Positions 27,660 through 36,936 of a stretch of 64,000 nucleotides of DNA are shown one piece after another. The translations under genes and the position numbers were made by a program. The notes under the pieces are model-generated. The model was not told the origin of the DNA, did not search any database, and saw only the letters and a list, made by a program, of their open reading frames with translations. Source of the stretch: Mycobacterium vicinigordonae (GTDB lineage: Bacteria; Actinomycetota; Actinomycetes; Mycobacteriales; Mycobacteriaceae); assembly GCF_013466425.1 (NCBI RefSeq), contig NZ_CP059165.1, forward strand, positions 2,976,001 to 3,040,000, in the 5' to 3' direction. Positions within the stretch are counted from its first letter, which is position 1; every line of letters begins with the position of its first letter.

Positions 27660-30041
27660 ATGACGGAGGCGATCGATCCGCGTACCCCGGTCCTGATCGG
27701 GGTGGGGCAGGTAGCCGAGCTCGTCGACGCGCCCGACTATCAAGGCTTTTCGCCCATCGACCTGGCTGTCGTCGCCGCACAGAGGGCAGTCACCGACACC
27801 GGGGCCGACCCGCAAACAGTGATCGCGGCCATCGACACGGTTGCTTGCACCCGCCAGTTCGAGGACTCCACCCCCGGTGCGCCGGCACCACTCGGTAAGT
27901 CGACGAAATACCCGGTTTCGGTAGCGAATCGGTTAGGAGCGGCTCCCAAGCGCGCGGTACTCGAGGTCGCCGGCGGACAGTCACCCCAGCATCTGGTCTC
28001 TGAGTTCGCCCGCGAGATCGCCTCCGGGAACGCCGATGTCGTGCTGTTAGGTGGTGCCGAAGCGATATCCACCATCCGCCACCTCGCGAAATTGGAGAAC
28101 AAACCGGATTTCTCCGACGACCCAGCCGATCCGGACCGTAGTTATGAGGACCGCGGCTTTGGTCTAATCGGCCTGTTCAGCATGGAGCAGGCGGCACACG
28201 GACTGACGACTGCACCCGCCCAGTACGGGCTGCTGGAGAACGCGCGCCGGGCGGCACGGGGAGACAGTCGCCAGGAGTACGCCGCTGCCATGGGGGAGCT
28301 GTTCGCGCCGTTTACCAAAGTTGCAGCAAAAAATTCACTTTCAGCCGCACCAGAGGAACACAGCGCCGAGGAGCTGGCCACCGTTACCGAGCGCAACCGG
28401 ATGATCTCGGATCCATACCCGCGCTTCCTCGTTGCTCGCGATCAGGTGAATCAGGGTGCCGTTGTGTTACTCACCTCCGTCCAGAGCGCCCGTCGGCTGG
28501 GCGTCGACGAGTCCAAATTCGTCTTCCTGCATGGCCAGGCCGATCTGAGAGACCGAAGCGTCCTCGAGCGCCAGAACCTGGGTGAGGGGCCGGCCGCGGT
28601 GACAGCGGTCAGGCACGCTCTGGAAGTTGCCGGTTTGGGCCTCGACGACATCGACTTCTTCGACTTCTACTCCTGCTTTCCGATTGCAGTTTCGAATATC
28701 ACTGAGAGCTTGGGTCTTTCGCCCAATGATCCGCGAGGTCTGACCCTAACCGGAGGTCTGCCCTACTTCGGCGGTGCCGGAAACAACTATTCGATGCATG
28801 CCATTGCCGAGGCAGTCCAACGAGTTCGCGCCGAGCCGGGCAGTTATGCCCTGGTGTCTGCCAACGGCGGCGTCGTGTCCAAAACGTCGGTGGGCGTCTA
28901 CGGCACTATGTCTACCGAGCTGAAGGCCGACAACAGCGAGCAATTGCAGCGCGATATCGACGCCCTCGATTGCCCCCCGCACATCGCGCACCCTAATGGC
29001 TGGGCCACCCTGGAAACCTACACCGTGAGCTACGGCCGTGCCGGACAGAAGTCCGGCATCGTGATCGGCCGTCTAGACGACGGTGGTGGGCGGTTCTTGG
29101 CCCAAGTCGCGTCCGGCGACGATGAGTTGATGACCGTGTTGGAGAGTGCCGAACAGCCTGTCGGAGAACGTATCTACGTCACTGCGTTCGGTTGGGGGAA
29201 TCGGGTCACCCGTTCCGCGGCGGCGGCAGCGGCCTTACTGCCCAAGTCCGCGCCAGCGCTCCGGAACGACTACGAGTTCATCAAGGTCCGCCGCGACGGA
29301 CACCTGCTCGAGGTGACCATCAACCGGCCCGACGTCCGCAATTGTTTGCACCCACCGGCACACGAAGAACTCGACGGCGTCTTCAATGCCTTCTACCACG
29401 ATCGCGACCTGTGGGTCGCGATCATCACCGGCGAGGGCACGAAGGCGTTCTGTGCGGGCAACGACCTCATCTACAGCGCCAGCGGCAAGCCGATGTATGT
29501 GCCACTCAATGGGTTTGCCGGTCTGACGAGTCGCCGAGACATGCACAAGCCGGTGATTGCGGCGGTCAATGGCTTCGCCATGGGCGGCGGATTCGAGATC
29601 GCGCTCGCATGTCACCTGGTGGTGGCTGATGCGTCGGCCAAATTCGCCCTGAGTGAGGTCAGAGTGGGCCTGTTCGCGGGCGCGGGGGGATTGGTCCGAC
29701 TGCCGCGGATGATCCCGCAGAAGGTCGCCACCGAGATGATCCTGACCGGCCGGCGCATCGGCGCCGACGAAGCCCAACAGCTCGGTGTCGTCAATCGTGT
29801 TGCGCCCGAAGGACAGGCGCTCTCGATCGCGCGCGAACTGGCTGCCGAGACCCTACAGGGCTCCCCGACATCGGTGCGGCTGTCCCTCAAGGTGATGGAG
29901 CAGACGCAGGCCATCGCCGACACGGTGGAAGCGGTTAGCGCGCCCAGCGATGTCGTAGACGAACTGATGGTGAGCTCTGATGCGATCGAAGGCATGACGG
30001 CTTTTGCGCTCAAGCGTCCACCGGAGTGGAAGAACAGATGA
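27660..30041 (+). CDS. Thiolase-like / enoyl-CoA hydratase fusion
   Basis: A 793-residue two-domain protein. Residues ~1-525 are a thiolase-like domain of the Rv1867 type (TPVLIGVGQVAELVDAPDY; DDIDFFDFYSCFPIAVSNI). Both thiolase cysteines are absent: the nucleophile region reads EVAGGQSPQHLVSEFA and the C-terminal site reads LVSANGGVVSKTSVG. Residues ~537-793 are a crotonase domain with oxyanion motif FAMGGGFEIALAC and both catalytic-position Glu residues (GGFE and LSEVRVGLFAGAGG). ATG 27660 is chosen. The hydratase domain is likely active; the thiolase domain may be an aldolase or CoA-binding module. Confidence 0.85.
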   Translation: MTEAIDPRTPVLIGVGQVAELVDAPDYQGFSPIDLAVVAAQRAVTDTGADPQTVIAAIDTVACTRQFEDSTPGAPAPLGKSTKYPVSVANRLGAAPKRAVLEVAGGQSPQHLVSEFAREIASGNADVVLLGGAEAISTIRHLAKLENKPDFSDDPADPDRSYEDRGFGLIGLFSMEQAAHGLTTAPAQYGLLENARRAARGDSRQEYAAAMGELFAPFTKVAAKNSLSAAPEEHSAEELATVTERNRMISDPYPRFLVARDQVNQGAVVLLTSVQSARRLGVDESKFVFLHGQADLRDRSVLERQNLGEGPAAVTAVRHALEVAGLGLDDIDFFDFYSCFPIAVSNITESLGLSPNDPRGLTLTGGLPYFGGAGNNYSMHAIAEAVQRVRAEPGSYALVSANGGVVSKTSVGVYGTMSTELKADNSEQLQRDIDALDCPPHIAHPNGWATLETYTVSYGRAGQKSGIVIGRLDDGGGRFLAQVASGDDELMTVLESAEQPVGERIYVTAFGWGNRVTRSAAAAAALLPKSAPALRNDYEFIKVRRDGHLLEVTINRPDVRNCLHPPAHEELDGVFNAFYHDRDLWVAIITGEGTKAFCAGNDLIYSASGKPMYVPLNGFAGLTSRRDMHKPVIAAVNGFAMGGGFEIALACHLVVADASAKFALSEVRVGLFAGAGGLVRLPRMIPQKVATEMILTGRRIGADEAQQLGVVNRVAPEGQALSIARELAAETLQGSPTSVRLSLKVMEQTQAIADTVEAVSAPSDVVDELMVSSDAIEGMTAFALKRPPEWKNR

Positions 30042-32134
30042 CAACGCAGGCCGCCGCGGAACTGGAAGCATTCGATGACTCCGTGACCCGGGTCATCGAA
30101 AAGCTCTGGGGCGACAGCACTGCGTCCGAACGCGCCGACATTGGCGAATTGTGGGCAGCTGCTGCTCGGCTGGGCTGGTTCGACCTCGGTGGCGAGGGTT
30201 CGCTAAATCTCGCCATCGCCGCGGCGCGACGCCTTGGGCGGGCAGCATGCCCGCTACCGATCCTGGACGGCTACGCCGCCGCCGAGCTGTTCGACGAGGC
30301 GGGCATCACCGATGGTGATGTACGTCTGGTGGTCACAGCTGATCCCACCCAACCGGTCGACGCGGGTGGCGCGGCCAGCCACGTGCTGGTCATCCCCAAA
30401 CAGGGTGGCCTCGCGCGTGTGCGCGCAATTGCCGAGCAGGTGCCGCTGCCCGGCCTTGCCGTACCGACCTGGAATCGAGTCCGGCTTGGCCAGACGGTTG
30501 CCGAGTGTGACGTCGACCGCAATGCAGCCGACCGTGCGTTGGTGCTGGTCCGGCTCGGCAAGGCAGCAAGTGCGCTGGCGGCGGCGGAGTTCGCCCACGA
30601 GATGGCGATCGAGCACGCCAAGACGCGTAAACAGTTCGGCAAGGTGATCGGCAGCTTCGGTGCGGTGCAACAGCGCACCGCGCAGTGCCAAATCGAGATC
30701 CGATCCGCCAACCTACTGTTGGCGGAGGCTGTTTCGGCGCTGCAGAACGGGCGGGACAGCGCATTGTTGGCCGCCGAGATCGCGGTCACCCACATCGCGG
30801 CCATTGCACCGAAAGTGCAACTCGGCGCACACCATACGCTGGCGGCGATCGGATATTTCAACGAACATCCTGCCCCGTGGCTGTTCCGGCGGGTGCACAG
30901 CGACGTCATCCTGCTTAGCACGCTCGAACTGGCCCGGGGTTCTGTCGGAGATGTGCTGGTGGAGACCGAATCATGTTTGCCTGCAGCAGATCTCGGAGAC
31001 AAGGGTGAGTGCTTCCGCGCGGAATTTCTACGATTCATTGCCGACCGCGGTGCAGCCGGCACCGCACCTACCCCGATGCATGTCGACACTGCGGCTGTGA
31101 ATGCGTTGGCGGCCGAAGGCTGGTTGGGCTTCGGCTGGCCCGCCGAGTACGGCGGCCGAAACGCTTCTTTGGCCGAGCAGGTGGTGCTCAACGAAGAGAC
31201 CACCTACAACCGGGTAGGAGCGATCAAGGCGTTGGGATCGGTGATGCTGCTCGGTTCGTCGATCTTGCGACACGGCACCGAAGAACAAAAGCAGAAGTTC
31301 CTGCCGATCATCCGCGCCGGTGAGATGAATTTCTGCCTGGGCTACTCGGAGCCAGAAGCTGGCTCCGACCTGGCGTCACTGCGCACCCGGGCGGACCGCG
31401 ACGGCGACGAATGGGTGATCAACGGCCAGAAGATGTGGACGACCGGCGCGCACATCTCCGACTGGGTGTGGCTGGCCGCGCGCAGCGATCCCCAAGCCCA
31501 GCCCCGGCACGCAGGTATCACCGTCTTCCTATTCCGCATGGACACACCCGGCGTGACGATCCAGCAGCACACCGCCCTATCCGGTGAGGTGTCCTGCACG
31601 GTCTTCTACGACAATGTGCGTGTTCCCGACACCGCGCGGGTGGGTGAGGTCAACGGTGGCTGGTCGGTCATCGTCGATGCCCTTGCCGGTGAACGCATCA
31701 CGATGGGAAACGTCGCGGCCTCGCTGCACCGGCAACTTGACGACCTTCTCGAGTTCGTCCGTCCCCACCCGCACCGACTGGTGGGTATTCGCGGTTCGGC
31801 CAAGCGTGCGAAAATCACTGACCTCGCGGTACGTGTGCAAGCCACCCGGGCACTCGTCAACGCGGCCGTGCAAGCCAGCTCTACCGATATCGGAGCCATG
31901 TTCGACGCCGCTATGGCGGGGGTTATGGGCGGTGACCTCGCCGAAGATTTCGGCGAGGCGACACTATCGATCATCGGGCCGGGCGCCGCGTTGAGCGGCG
32001 ACGGCGACAATGACATTCCCGGCGGCGGGGCATTCGAATACGGGTTGCGCCAGTCGATCATGTATGTCGTCGGCGGCGGGACCAATGATATCCAACGTGG
32101 CCTCATTGCCCGGGGCATGGGATTGCCCCGATAG
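30038..32134 (+). CDS. Two-domain (fused beta-alpha) acyl-CoA dehydrogenase, FadE34-like
   Basis: A 698-residue protein made of two acyl-CoA dehydrogenase units. The first (~1-320) is shorter and beta-like, including HAKTRKQFGKVIGSFGAVQQ. The second (~325-698) carries the FAD/substrate motifs FCLGYSEPEAGSDLASL and VINGQKMWTTGAH, and ends with YVVGGGTNDIQRGLIARGMG. Mycobacterial steroid-type dehydrogenases are usually alpha2beta2 tetramers; FadE34/ChsE3 is a fused form of similar length. The usual medium-chain base (YEG) is replaced by GG, as in these alpha subunits, where Glu elsewhere acts as base. It likely desaturates a bulky acyl-CoA. Confidence 0.87.
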   Translation: MTTQAAAELEAFDDSVTRVIEKLWGDSTASERADIGELWAAAARLGWFDLGGEGSLNLAIAAARRLGRAACPLPILDGYAAAELFDEAGITDGDVRLVVTADPTQPVDAGGAASHVLVIPKQGGLARVRAIAEQVPLPGLAVPTWNRVRLGQTVAECDVDRNAADRALVLVRLGKAASALAAAEFAHEMAIEHAKTRKQFGKVIGSFGAVQQRTAQCQIEIRSANLLLAEAVSALQNGRDSALLAAEIAVTHIAAIAPKVQLGAHHTLAAIGYFNEHPAPWLFRRVHSDVILLSTLELARGSVGDVLVETESCLPAADLGDKGECFRAEFLRFIADRGAAGTAPTPMHVDTAAVNALAAEGWLGFGWPAEYGGRNASLAEQVVLNEETTYNRVGAIKALGSVMLLGSSILRHGTEEQKQKFLPIIRAGEMNFCLGYSEPEAGSDLASLRTRADRDGDEWVINGQKMWTTGAHISDWVWLAARSDPQAQPRHAGITVFLFRMDTPGVTIQQHTALSGEVSCTVFYDNVRVPDTARVGEVNGGWSVIVDALAGERITMGNVAASLHRQLDDLLEFVRPHPHRLVGIRGSAKRAKITDLAVRVQATRALVNAAVQASSTDIGAMFDAAMAGVMGGDLAEDFGEATLSIIGPGAALSGDGDNDIPGGGAFEYGLRQSIMYVVGGGTNDIQRGLIARGMGLPR

Positions 32135-32168
32135 CACCACAAGACCGAAATGGAAAGGGACGGCGCCG

Positions 32169-34571
32169 ATGCCTGACAATTCACTCCCGCTGACCGGTGT
32201 GCGCGTCATCGACTTCACCGATGGTGCAGCGGGTTTCGCGGGCCGGTTCCTAGCTGATCTCGGTGCAGACGTGGTGCTGGTGGAACCCCCCGAAGGTGCC
32301 GCTTCACGCCGTGAACAACCCCAGCACGACGGACACGGGCTGCGCTTTGCTACAGCACACGCCAACAAACGCGGAGTGGTGGCCGACGTAACCATCGCCG
32401 AGGGGCGGGAAACGCTGCTGTGCTTGACCGACTCTGCCGACATCTTCCTGGAGTCGCACCCCGCTGGGCATCTCGCCGCACTCGGGGTCGGGCAGGAGAT
32501 CATGCGCTCGCGTAATCCCCGACTTGTCGTGGCGTCGATCACCGATTTCGGACAGACCGGTCCTTACCGCGACTACCGGGCCAGCGAGGCGGTATTTGCG
32601 GCACTGTCATCGCTGCTGACCCGCTCGGGTGCGCCGGGGCGCGAACCCCTGTTACCGCCAGGACATTTGGCCACTCAGACCGCTGCCGTAGACGTCGCCT
32701 ACGCAGCGTTGTTGGCCTGCTTCAAGGCACAACGCGGAGGTTTGGGCGATTACCTCGACTGTTCGCTGTTCGACCTGGTGGTCCAGGATCTCGACCCCGG
32801 CTTCGGGATGGCCGGCACCGCGACCATGGGACAACCGTTGTATAACGCGCCACTCGGCCGGCCCGACGTGCGGATGATGTACCCGATCGTGCCGTGCGCC
32901 GACGGGCACGTACGCATGTTCATCGCTTCGGCCAAACAATGGCGAGCGATGTTCAGCTGGATCGGCGAGCCCGAGGAACTGTCCGATCCGATGTTCGAGC
33001 ACATTTTCGGTCGCTTCATGAACTGGTCCAAGATTCAGCCGGTGATCCTCGACTTCTTCGCCGACAAGACCCGCGCCGAAATCGTCTCGCGTAGTTCAGA
33101 ACTGGGCATCGCGATCGGTCCGCTCAATACCGCCCACGAAATCCTGGCCAGCGACCACGTCCGCGAACGAAACTCGTTCGCGCATGCGGAGATCGCTCCA
33201 CGCCTGCACGCCGCTATCCCCAACGGCTATCTGGAATTCGGTGGCCAACGCGCGGGATTCAGGCACCGCGCCCCCGAATTAGGCGAACACACTGCGGAAC
33301 TACACGGTGAGCCGCCTCGCCCCGAGCACCGCGCGGACGGCGACGGCCCCGCCCGGCCGCTGGCCGGACTGAGGGTGCTGGACTTGGGTGTCATCGTGGT
33401 CGGCGCGGAGACGGGACGATCATTGGCCGATCAGGGCGCCGAGGTGATCAAGGTCGAAAACCGCGAGTTCCTCGACGGTGCGCGGCAGACCGACGGACCC
33501 GGCAAGGTCGGATATTCCTTCGCGCTAGGAAATCGCAACAAGCGCAGCCTGGGTCTGAACCTGCGCACCGCAGCCGGCCAGGAACTGTTCGCCCGCTTGG
33601 TGATCGAAGCCGACATTGTTCTCACGAACTTCAAACCCGGCACGCTGGAAGCCCTTGGCCTGGGCTATGAGAGGCTCCGGGAGATCAATCCACGCGTGGT
33701 CCTGGTCGAGAGCAGTGCGTTGGGTAACACCGGGCCGTGGTCCAAGCGAATGGGTTATGGCCCGCTGGTGCGGGCTACGGTCGGATTGACAACACTGTGG
33801 CGTCATCCCGACACCCCCGACGGGTTCGGCGACGATCAGACCGTTTACCCAGACCACGCGGCGGCCAGAGTGGGCGCGGCGGCCGTGGTTGCGGCGCTGA
33901 TCGAACGGGAGCGCACCGGGCGGGGCCAACGCATCGGCCTTGCGCAGATGGAGACCGTGTTCAGTCAGCTGGCCACCGAGTACGTCAGGGAATCGCTGCA
34001 GCCGGGAACCTTGGTCGCCAAGGGCAACAGCGGTGAATTTGATGCCCCTTCAGGTATTTACACGTGTACCGGCGAGGACGCTTACTGCGCGGTGACTGTT
34101 GATGGTGACGAGGACTGGGCCAATCTGGCCAAGACAATCGCGCGGCCCGACCTGGCCGAAAAACCGGAATACGCCACGGCCGCCGGCCGGGTCGCTCACC
34201 GCGATGACCTTGACGCGGTCCTGCAGGAGTGGATCGCGCCACTGTCTCCTCGCGAAGCGCAGCAGCGCCTGCAGGCCGGGAAAGTTGCGGCCGGCGCGGC
34301 CGTCCACGTCAAAGACCTGCTTACTGACCCACATCTGGCGGCGCGCCACCAACTGGGTGAGCTGCGTCAACCCGGCCACGAGCAACCACTAGAGGCGCTC
34401 ATGGGTCCGGCGTTGTTCGAGCGCATTCCGGCTCCCGAACTGAGGCCAGCACCAGCCCTGGGATCCGACACCGTCGAACTCTGCGGAGAACTCTTGAGCC
34501 TCTCGGAGGCCGACATCGACGAACTCATCTGCGCTGGCGTCCTCGAGATTGTGGAAGCCAAGAGCGGCTAG
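32169..34571 (+). CDS. Fused double CoA-transferase, family III (CaiB/BaiF)
   Basis: An 800-residue protein with two complete family III CoA-transferase domains: ~5-395 (LTGVRVIDFTDGAAGFAGRF) and ~398-800 (LAGLRVLDLGVIVVGAETGRSL). Domain 1 keeps the catalytic-position Asp in LGDYLDCSLFDLVVQ. Domain 2 has Glu instead at the matching place (GQRIGLAQMETVFSQ), so the two sites are unequal. Rv1866 of M. tuberculosis is a similar fused protein and sits beside the thiolase-like Rv1867, as here. It would activate a carboxylate by moving CoA from another acyl-CoA. ATG 32169 follows AAAGGGACGG. Confidence 0.85.
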   Translation: MPDNSLPLTGVRVIDFTDGAAGFAGRFLADLGADVVLVEPPEGAASRREQPQHDGHGLRFATAHANKRGVVADVTIAEGRETLLCLTDSADIFLESHPAGHLAALGVGQEIMRSRNPRLVVASITDFGQTGPYRDYRASEAVFAALSSLLTRSGAPGREPLLPPGHLATQTAAVDVAYAALLACFKAQRGGLGDYLDCSLFDLVVQDLDPGFGMAGTATMGQPLYNAPLGRPDVRMMYPIVPCADGHVRMFIASAKQWRAMFSWIGEPEELSDPMFEHIFGRFMNWSKIQPVILDFFADKTRAEIVSRSSELGIAIGPLNTAHEILASDHVRERNSFAHAEIAPRLHAAIPNGYLEFGGQRAGFRHRAPELGEHTAELHGEPPRPEHRADGDGPARPLAGLRVLDLGVIVVGAETGRSLADQGAEVIKVENREFLDGARQTDGPGKVGYSFALGNRNKRSLGLNLRTAAGQELFARLVIEADIVLTNFKPGTLEALGLGYERLREINPRVVLVESSALGNTGPWSKRMGYGPLVRATVGLTTLWRHPDTPDGFGDDQTVYPDHAAARVGAAAVVAALIERERTGRGQRIGLAQMETVFSQLATEYVRESLQPGTLVAKGNSGEFDAPSGIYTCTGEDAYCAVTVDGDEDWANLAKTIARPDLAEKPEYATAAGRVAHRDDLDAVLQEWIAPLSPREAQQRLQAGKVAAGAAVHVKDLLTDPHLAARHQLGELRQPGHEQPLEALMGPALFERIPAPELRPAPALGSDTVELCGELLSLSEADIDELICAGVLEIVEAKSG

Positions 34572-34584
34572 GGGTTTCCGCAGC

Positions 34585-35499
34585 TTGGCTGCTACCAGTT
34601 CCGCTGACAGCGGAGACTCTCCCATCGAGGAGGCAGCGAAGGCACTCGCGCCCACACCGCTGGTGCCGACCGTGGTCGCGCTTGGTTTCGCCGTTGCTGC
34701 CGGGGCCAACGCCATCGCCGCGCGCATTGCCGCCGGGACCCGAGCGGCTATAGTCATTCCCCTCGACGATGCGGGCTGGGTCACCTCCGGCGTAGCGCTA
34801 CCAGAGTGGGATGGCAGGTCTCTCAACGGCCACGTTCCGCTGGTGCCCGGCGCGCCGGACGCCGAGCTGCTACTGGTATTGGCCAGCACAACCGATGGCG
34901 TTGTGCTGGTTGAGGTGCAGCCCGGTAGTGCGGGGATCACCGCGGAGGCCGAACAGCCACAAGACCTCACCGCGGTCGTGGGATCGGTGGCATTCACCTG
35001 CGCGCCAGGGGAAGTAGTTGCCGACGGTGAGCAGCTGCGCCGCGCATTGACCGAGGCCCGGTGCCGGGCACTGCTGGCGGTGGCGGCCGATTCGGTCGGC
35101 GTGAGTGCCCGGTGTCTGGCCATGGCGGTGCAGTGGGCCGGCGAACGTGAGCAGTTCGGGCGGCCGATCGGCAGTTTCCAGGCCGTCGCTCATCCTTGCG
35201 CCGACATGCTTGTCACGCTGGAGGCGGCGCGCAGTCAGGTGCTCGCCGCGTCCGAAGCCGACGAACTTCGCGAGGCCGACTGCATGATGGCGGCGGCCGC
35301 TGCGCTGGACGCGGCGGTGTTCGCCGCCGAGCGATCGATCCAGATTCATGGTGGAATCGGCTTTACTTGGGAGCATCCGGCACATTTGCTACTGCGCAGG
35401 GCACGGGTCAACGCGGTGATGGTCGGCCGGCCCGAGGCGCTGCGGGACCAGGCGGTCCTTAAACTGATGGACGAGCGGTCCCTCACCCACCAATACTAA
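34585..35499 (+). CDS. Acyl-CoA dehydrogenase, short beta-subunit type
   Basis: A ~304-residue acyl-CoA-dehydrogenase-like protein, shorter than the usual ~380. The N-terminal half is divergent. The C-terminal half keeps ALEDGTs-like helices in the form AVQWAGEREQFGRPIGSFQAVAHPCADML and the motif QIHGGIGFTWEHPAHLLLRRA. This matches beta subunits of mycobacterial heteromeric dehydrogenases. No matching single alpha subunit is adjacent; it may pair with the fused protein at 30038 or with the alpha at 54870. TTG 34585 gives no overlap; GTG 34549 is an alternative. Its 3' end overlaps the convergent gene by 17 bp. Confidence 0.75.
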   Translation: MAATSSADSGDSPIEEAAKALAPTPLVPTVVALGFAVAAGANAIAARIAAGTRAAIVIPLDDAGWVTSGVALPEWDGRSLNGHVPLVPGAPDAELLLVLASTTDGVVLVEVQPGSAGITAEAEQPQDLTAVVGSVAFTCAPGEVVADGEQLRRALTEARCRALLAVAADSVGVSARCLAMAVQWAGEREQFGRPIGSFQAVAHPCADMLVTLEAARSQVLAASEADELREADCMMAAAAALDAAVFAAERSIQIHGGIGFTWEHPAHLLLRRARVNAVMVGRPEALRDQAVLKLMDERSLTHQY

Positions 35500-36736
35500 A
35501 GCGGGACAACTCATGTGTAATCATGCCGTCCAGATCTGCGGCGGGTGGCACAGGCAGGGTCACTGGGTGGTCGCGGGTAGGTAGCAGCACAACCGCAGTG
35601 CCGGGAGTGCTGGTCTCACCGCGTTGGTTTTCGCACCAAACCTTCAGGTGAACTTCGTTGCGTTCGTTAGCTTGTCGTTTGTCGACGACCTTGCCGCGCA
35701 CCCAGGTGACGTCACCGATGTAGTTGAATTTGCGATGCTCGCAACGCAGTTTCCACAACCAGCCGTCATCTCCCATCCAATCGGTGATGAGGTGGGTCAA
35801 CCAGGTTTCGCGCATTCCGCCGTAGTCGTAGGAGTTCGGCAGCCCAAGTTCGCGCGCACGTTCGGGTTCCCAGTGCAATCGCTGCACCGTGTCGGGGATA
35901 TTCAGATGGTTGCGGGGATAGAGTCCGGGTGCCTTGTGGCGAATGCGTGCGGCAATCCCGAAGGCGCCCGGGGGAGTAAGTTGCATGCCCCAACCTAGGT
36001 GCCATACAACAACATCCGTAGTGGTCAGTGGTCCCTTCACCCGCGGTTGCAGGTGGTCGCCCACTCGTACATCCTCGAAGTAGCGCGGCTCGGCGCCCCG
36101 ACGAGTCTCGGCAGCGTACGCAGTATCGATCTCGGCGATCTGCTCGTCGGTATAGGGGTTTTGTTTCAGCTTTTCCTTCGCGCGGTCGCGAGAAGTGTGG
36201 CGCTCGGCGTTGATCCAGGTACCTCGTCGGACCGCATGCATCTGCCCACGTCCATCCGTGTAGAGGTAGTCGTGGGTGATGTGCACCGTGCGGCCGCCGA
36301 AGCGGCTGGGCTTGGGTTGGACACCAACTTGGGCCTGCAGGACCTTGCATCGATCGTTGAGTCGCAGCGGACGCCACCATTCGAACTCCATCGCCGCTTG
36401 ATAAGAGCCGAGCCCGGCAAAGGGGTCGCCCTTGAGCAAGGCTTTGGTCTCGAGATCCGGCTTCGGCGCGGCGTCTTCACCCATCGTGTACAAAAAGTTC
36501 GGCGGTGCGATTAACGACCCCCAATGGGTCCCGGCTGCATACCCGGGATCGCAATACAGTGGATTGTCATCGCCGTACCCGTAGGCGAAATGGCGTACCC
36601 CGTCAGCCGTCACTTCGTAGTTGTGGGGCGGGTTGAGTTGTGGTTGAGGTACTCCGAGTCGTAACCGCGATCGGTCGATCGCTTCGTCGGTAAGTACGCC
36701 GTACTGTTCGGTCTGCGGCTTGTCGATGTCTGCCAT
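35483..36736 (-). CDS. Double-hotdog acyl dehydratase (MaoC / FAS1-like)
   Basis: A 417-residue protein with two hotdog domains. The first holds a hydratase-2-like segment, YGDDNPLYCDPGYAAGTHWGS, where the usual active-site His is replaced by Tyr. The second contains VVVWHLGWGMQLTPPGAFG and LPNSYDYGGMRETWLTHLI. Such proteins hydrate bulky enoyl-CoA esters, for example with ChsH1/ChsH2 in steroid side-chain breakdown. ATG 36736 has AGGAGA 8 bp upstream. It is transcribed divergently from the ligase gene at 36937 and shares a promoter region with a large inverted repeat. Confidence 0.8.
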   Translation of the reverse strand: MADIDKPQTEQYGVLTDEAIDRSRLRLGVPQPQLNPPHNYEVTADGVRHFAYGYGDDNPLYCDPGYAAGTHWGSLIAPPNFLYTMGEDAAPKPDLETKALLKGDPFAGLGSYQAAMEFEWWRPLRLNDRCKVLQAQVGVQPKPSRFGGRTVHITHDYLYTDGRGQMHAVRRGTWINAERHTSRDRAKEKLKQNPYTDEQIAEIDTAYAAETRRGAEPRYFEDVRVGDHLQPRVKGPLTTTDVVVWHLGWGMQLTPPGAFGIAARIRHKAPGLYPRNHLNIPDTVQRLHWEPERARELGLPNSYDYGGMRETWLTHLITDWMGDDGWLWKLRCEHRKFNYIGDVTWVRGKVVDKRQANERNEVHLKVWCENQRGETSTPGTAVVLLPTRDHPVTLPVPPAADLDGMITHELSRFSIGG

Positions 36737-36851
36737 GGGGGCTTCTCCTCATTTGGCAAGTGAAATTGGCAAGGAATGGTGCGCGCATGCTCGGACAGGT
36801 CAACCTCTTGTAAAGCAAGGTGCCCATCGTAGGAAGTCGATGGATCCGAGT

Positions 36852-36891
36852 CTAGTCATAGTAAGTTGACCTAGTAAACTATGTGGACTAG
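36852..36891. promoter_or_regulatory. Inverted repeats in the dehydratase/ligase divergent promoter
   Basis: Nested arms are visible: CTAGTC (36852-36857) with GACTAG (36886-36891), and ATAGT (36858-36862) with ACTAT (36878-36882). The spacing is asymmetric by 3 bp. It lies in the 200-bp region between two divergent genes, 46 bp before the ligase ATG, and is AT-rich. Likely an operator for a local regulator, possibly the TetR protein at 38450-39082. Confidence 0.5.
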
Positions 36892-36936
36892 TTTGAGAAG
36901 CCCTATCCCACGGTCCGCACATTTCAGGAAGTTGGC

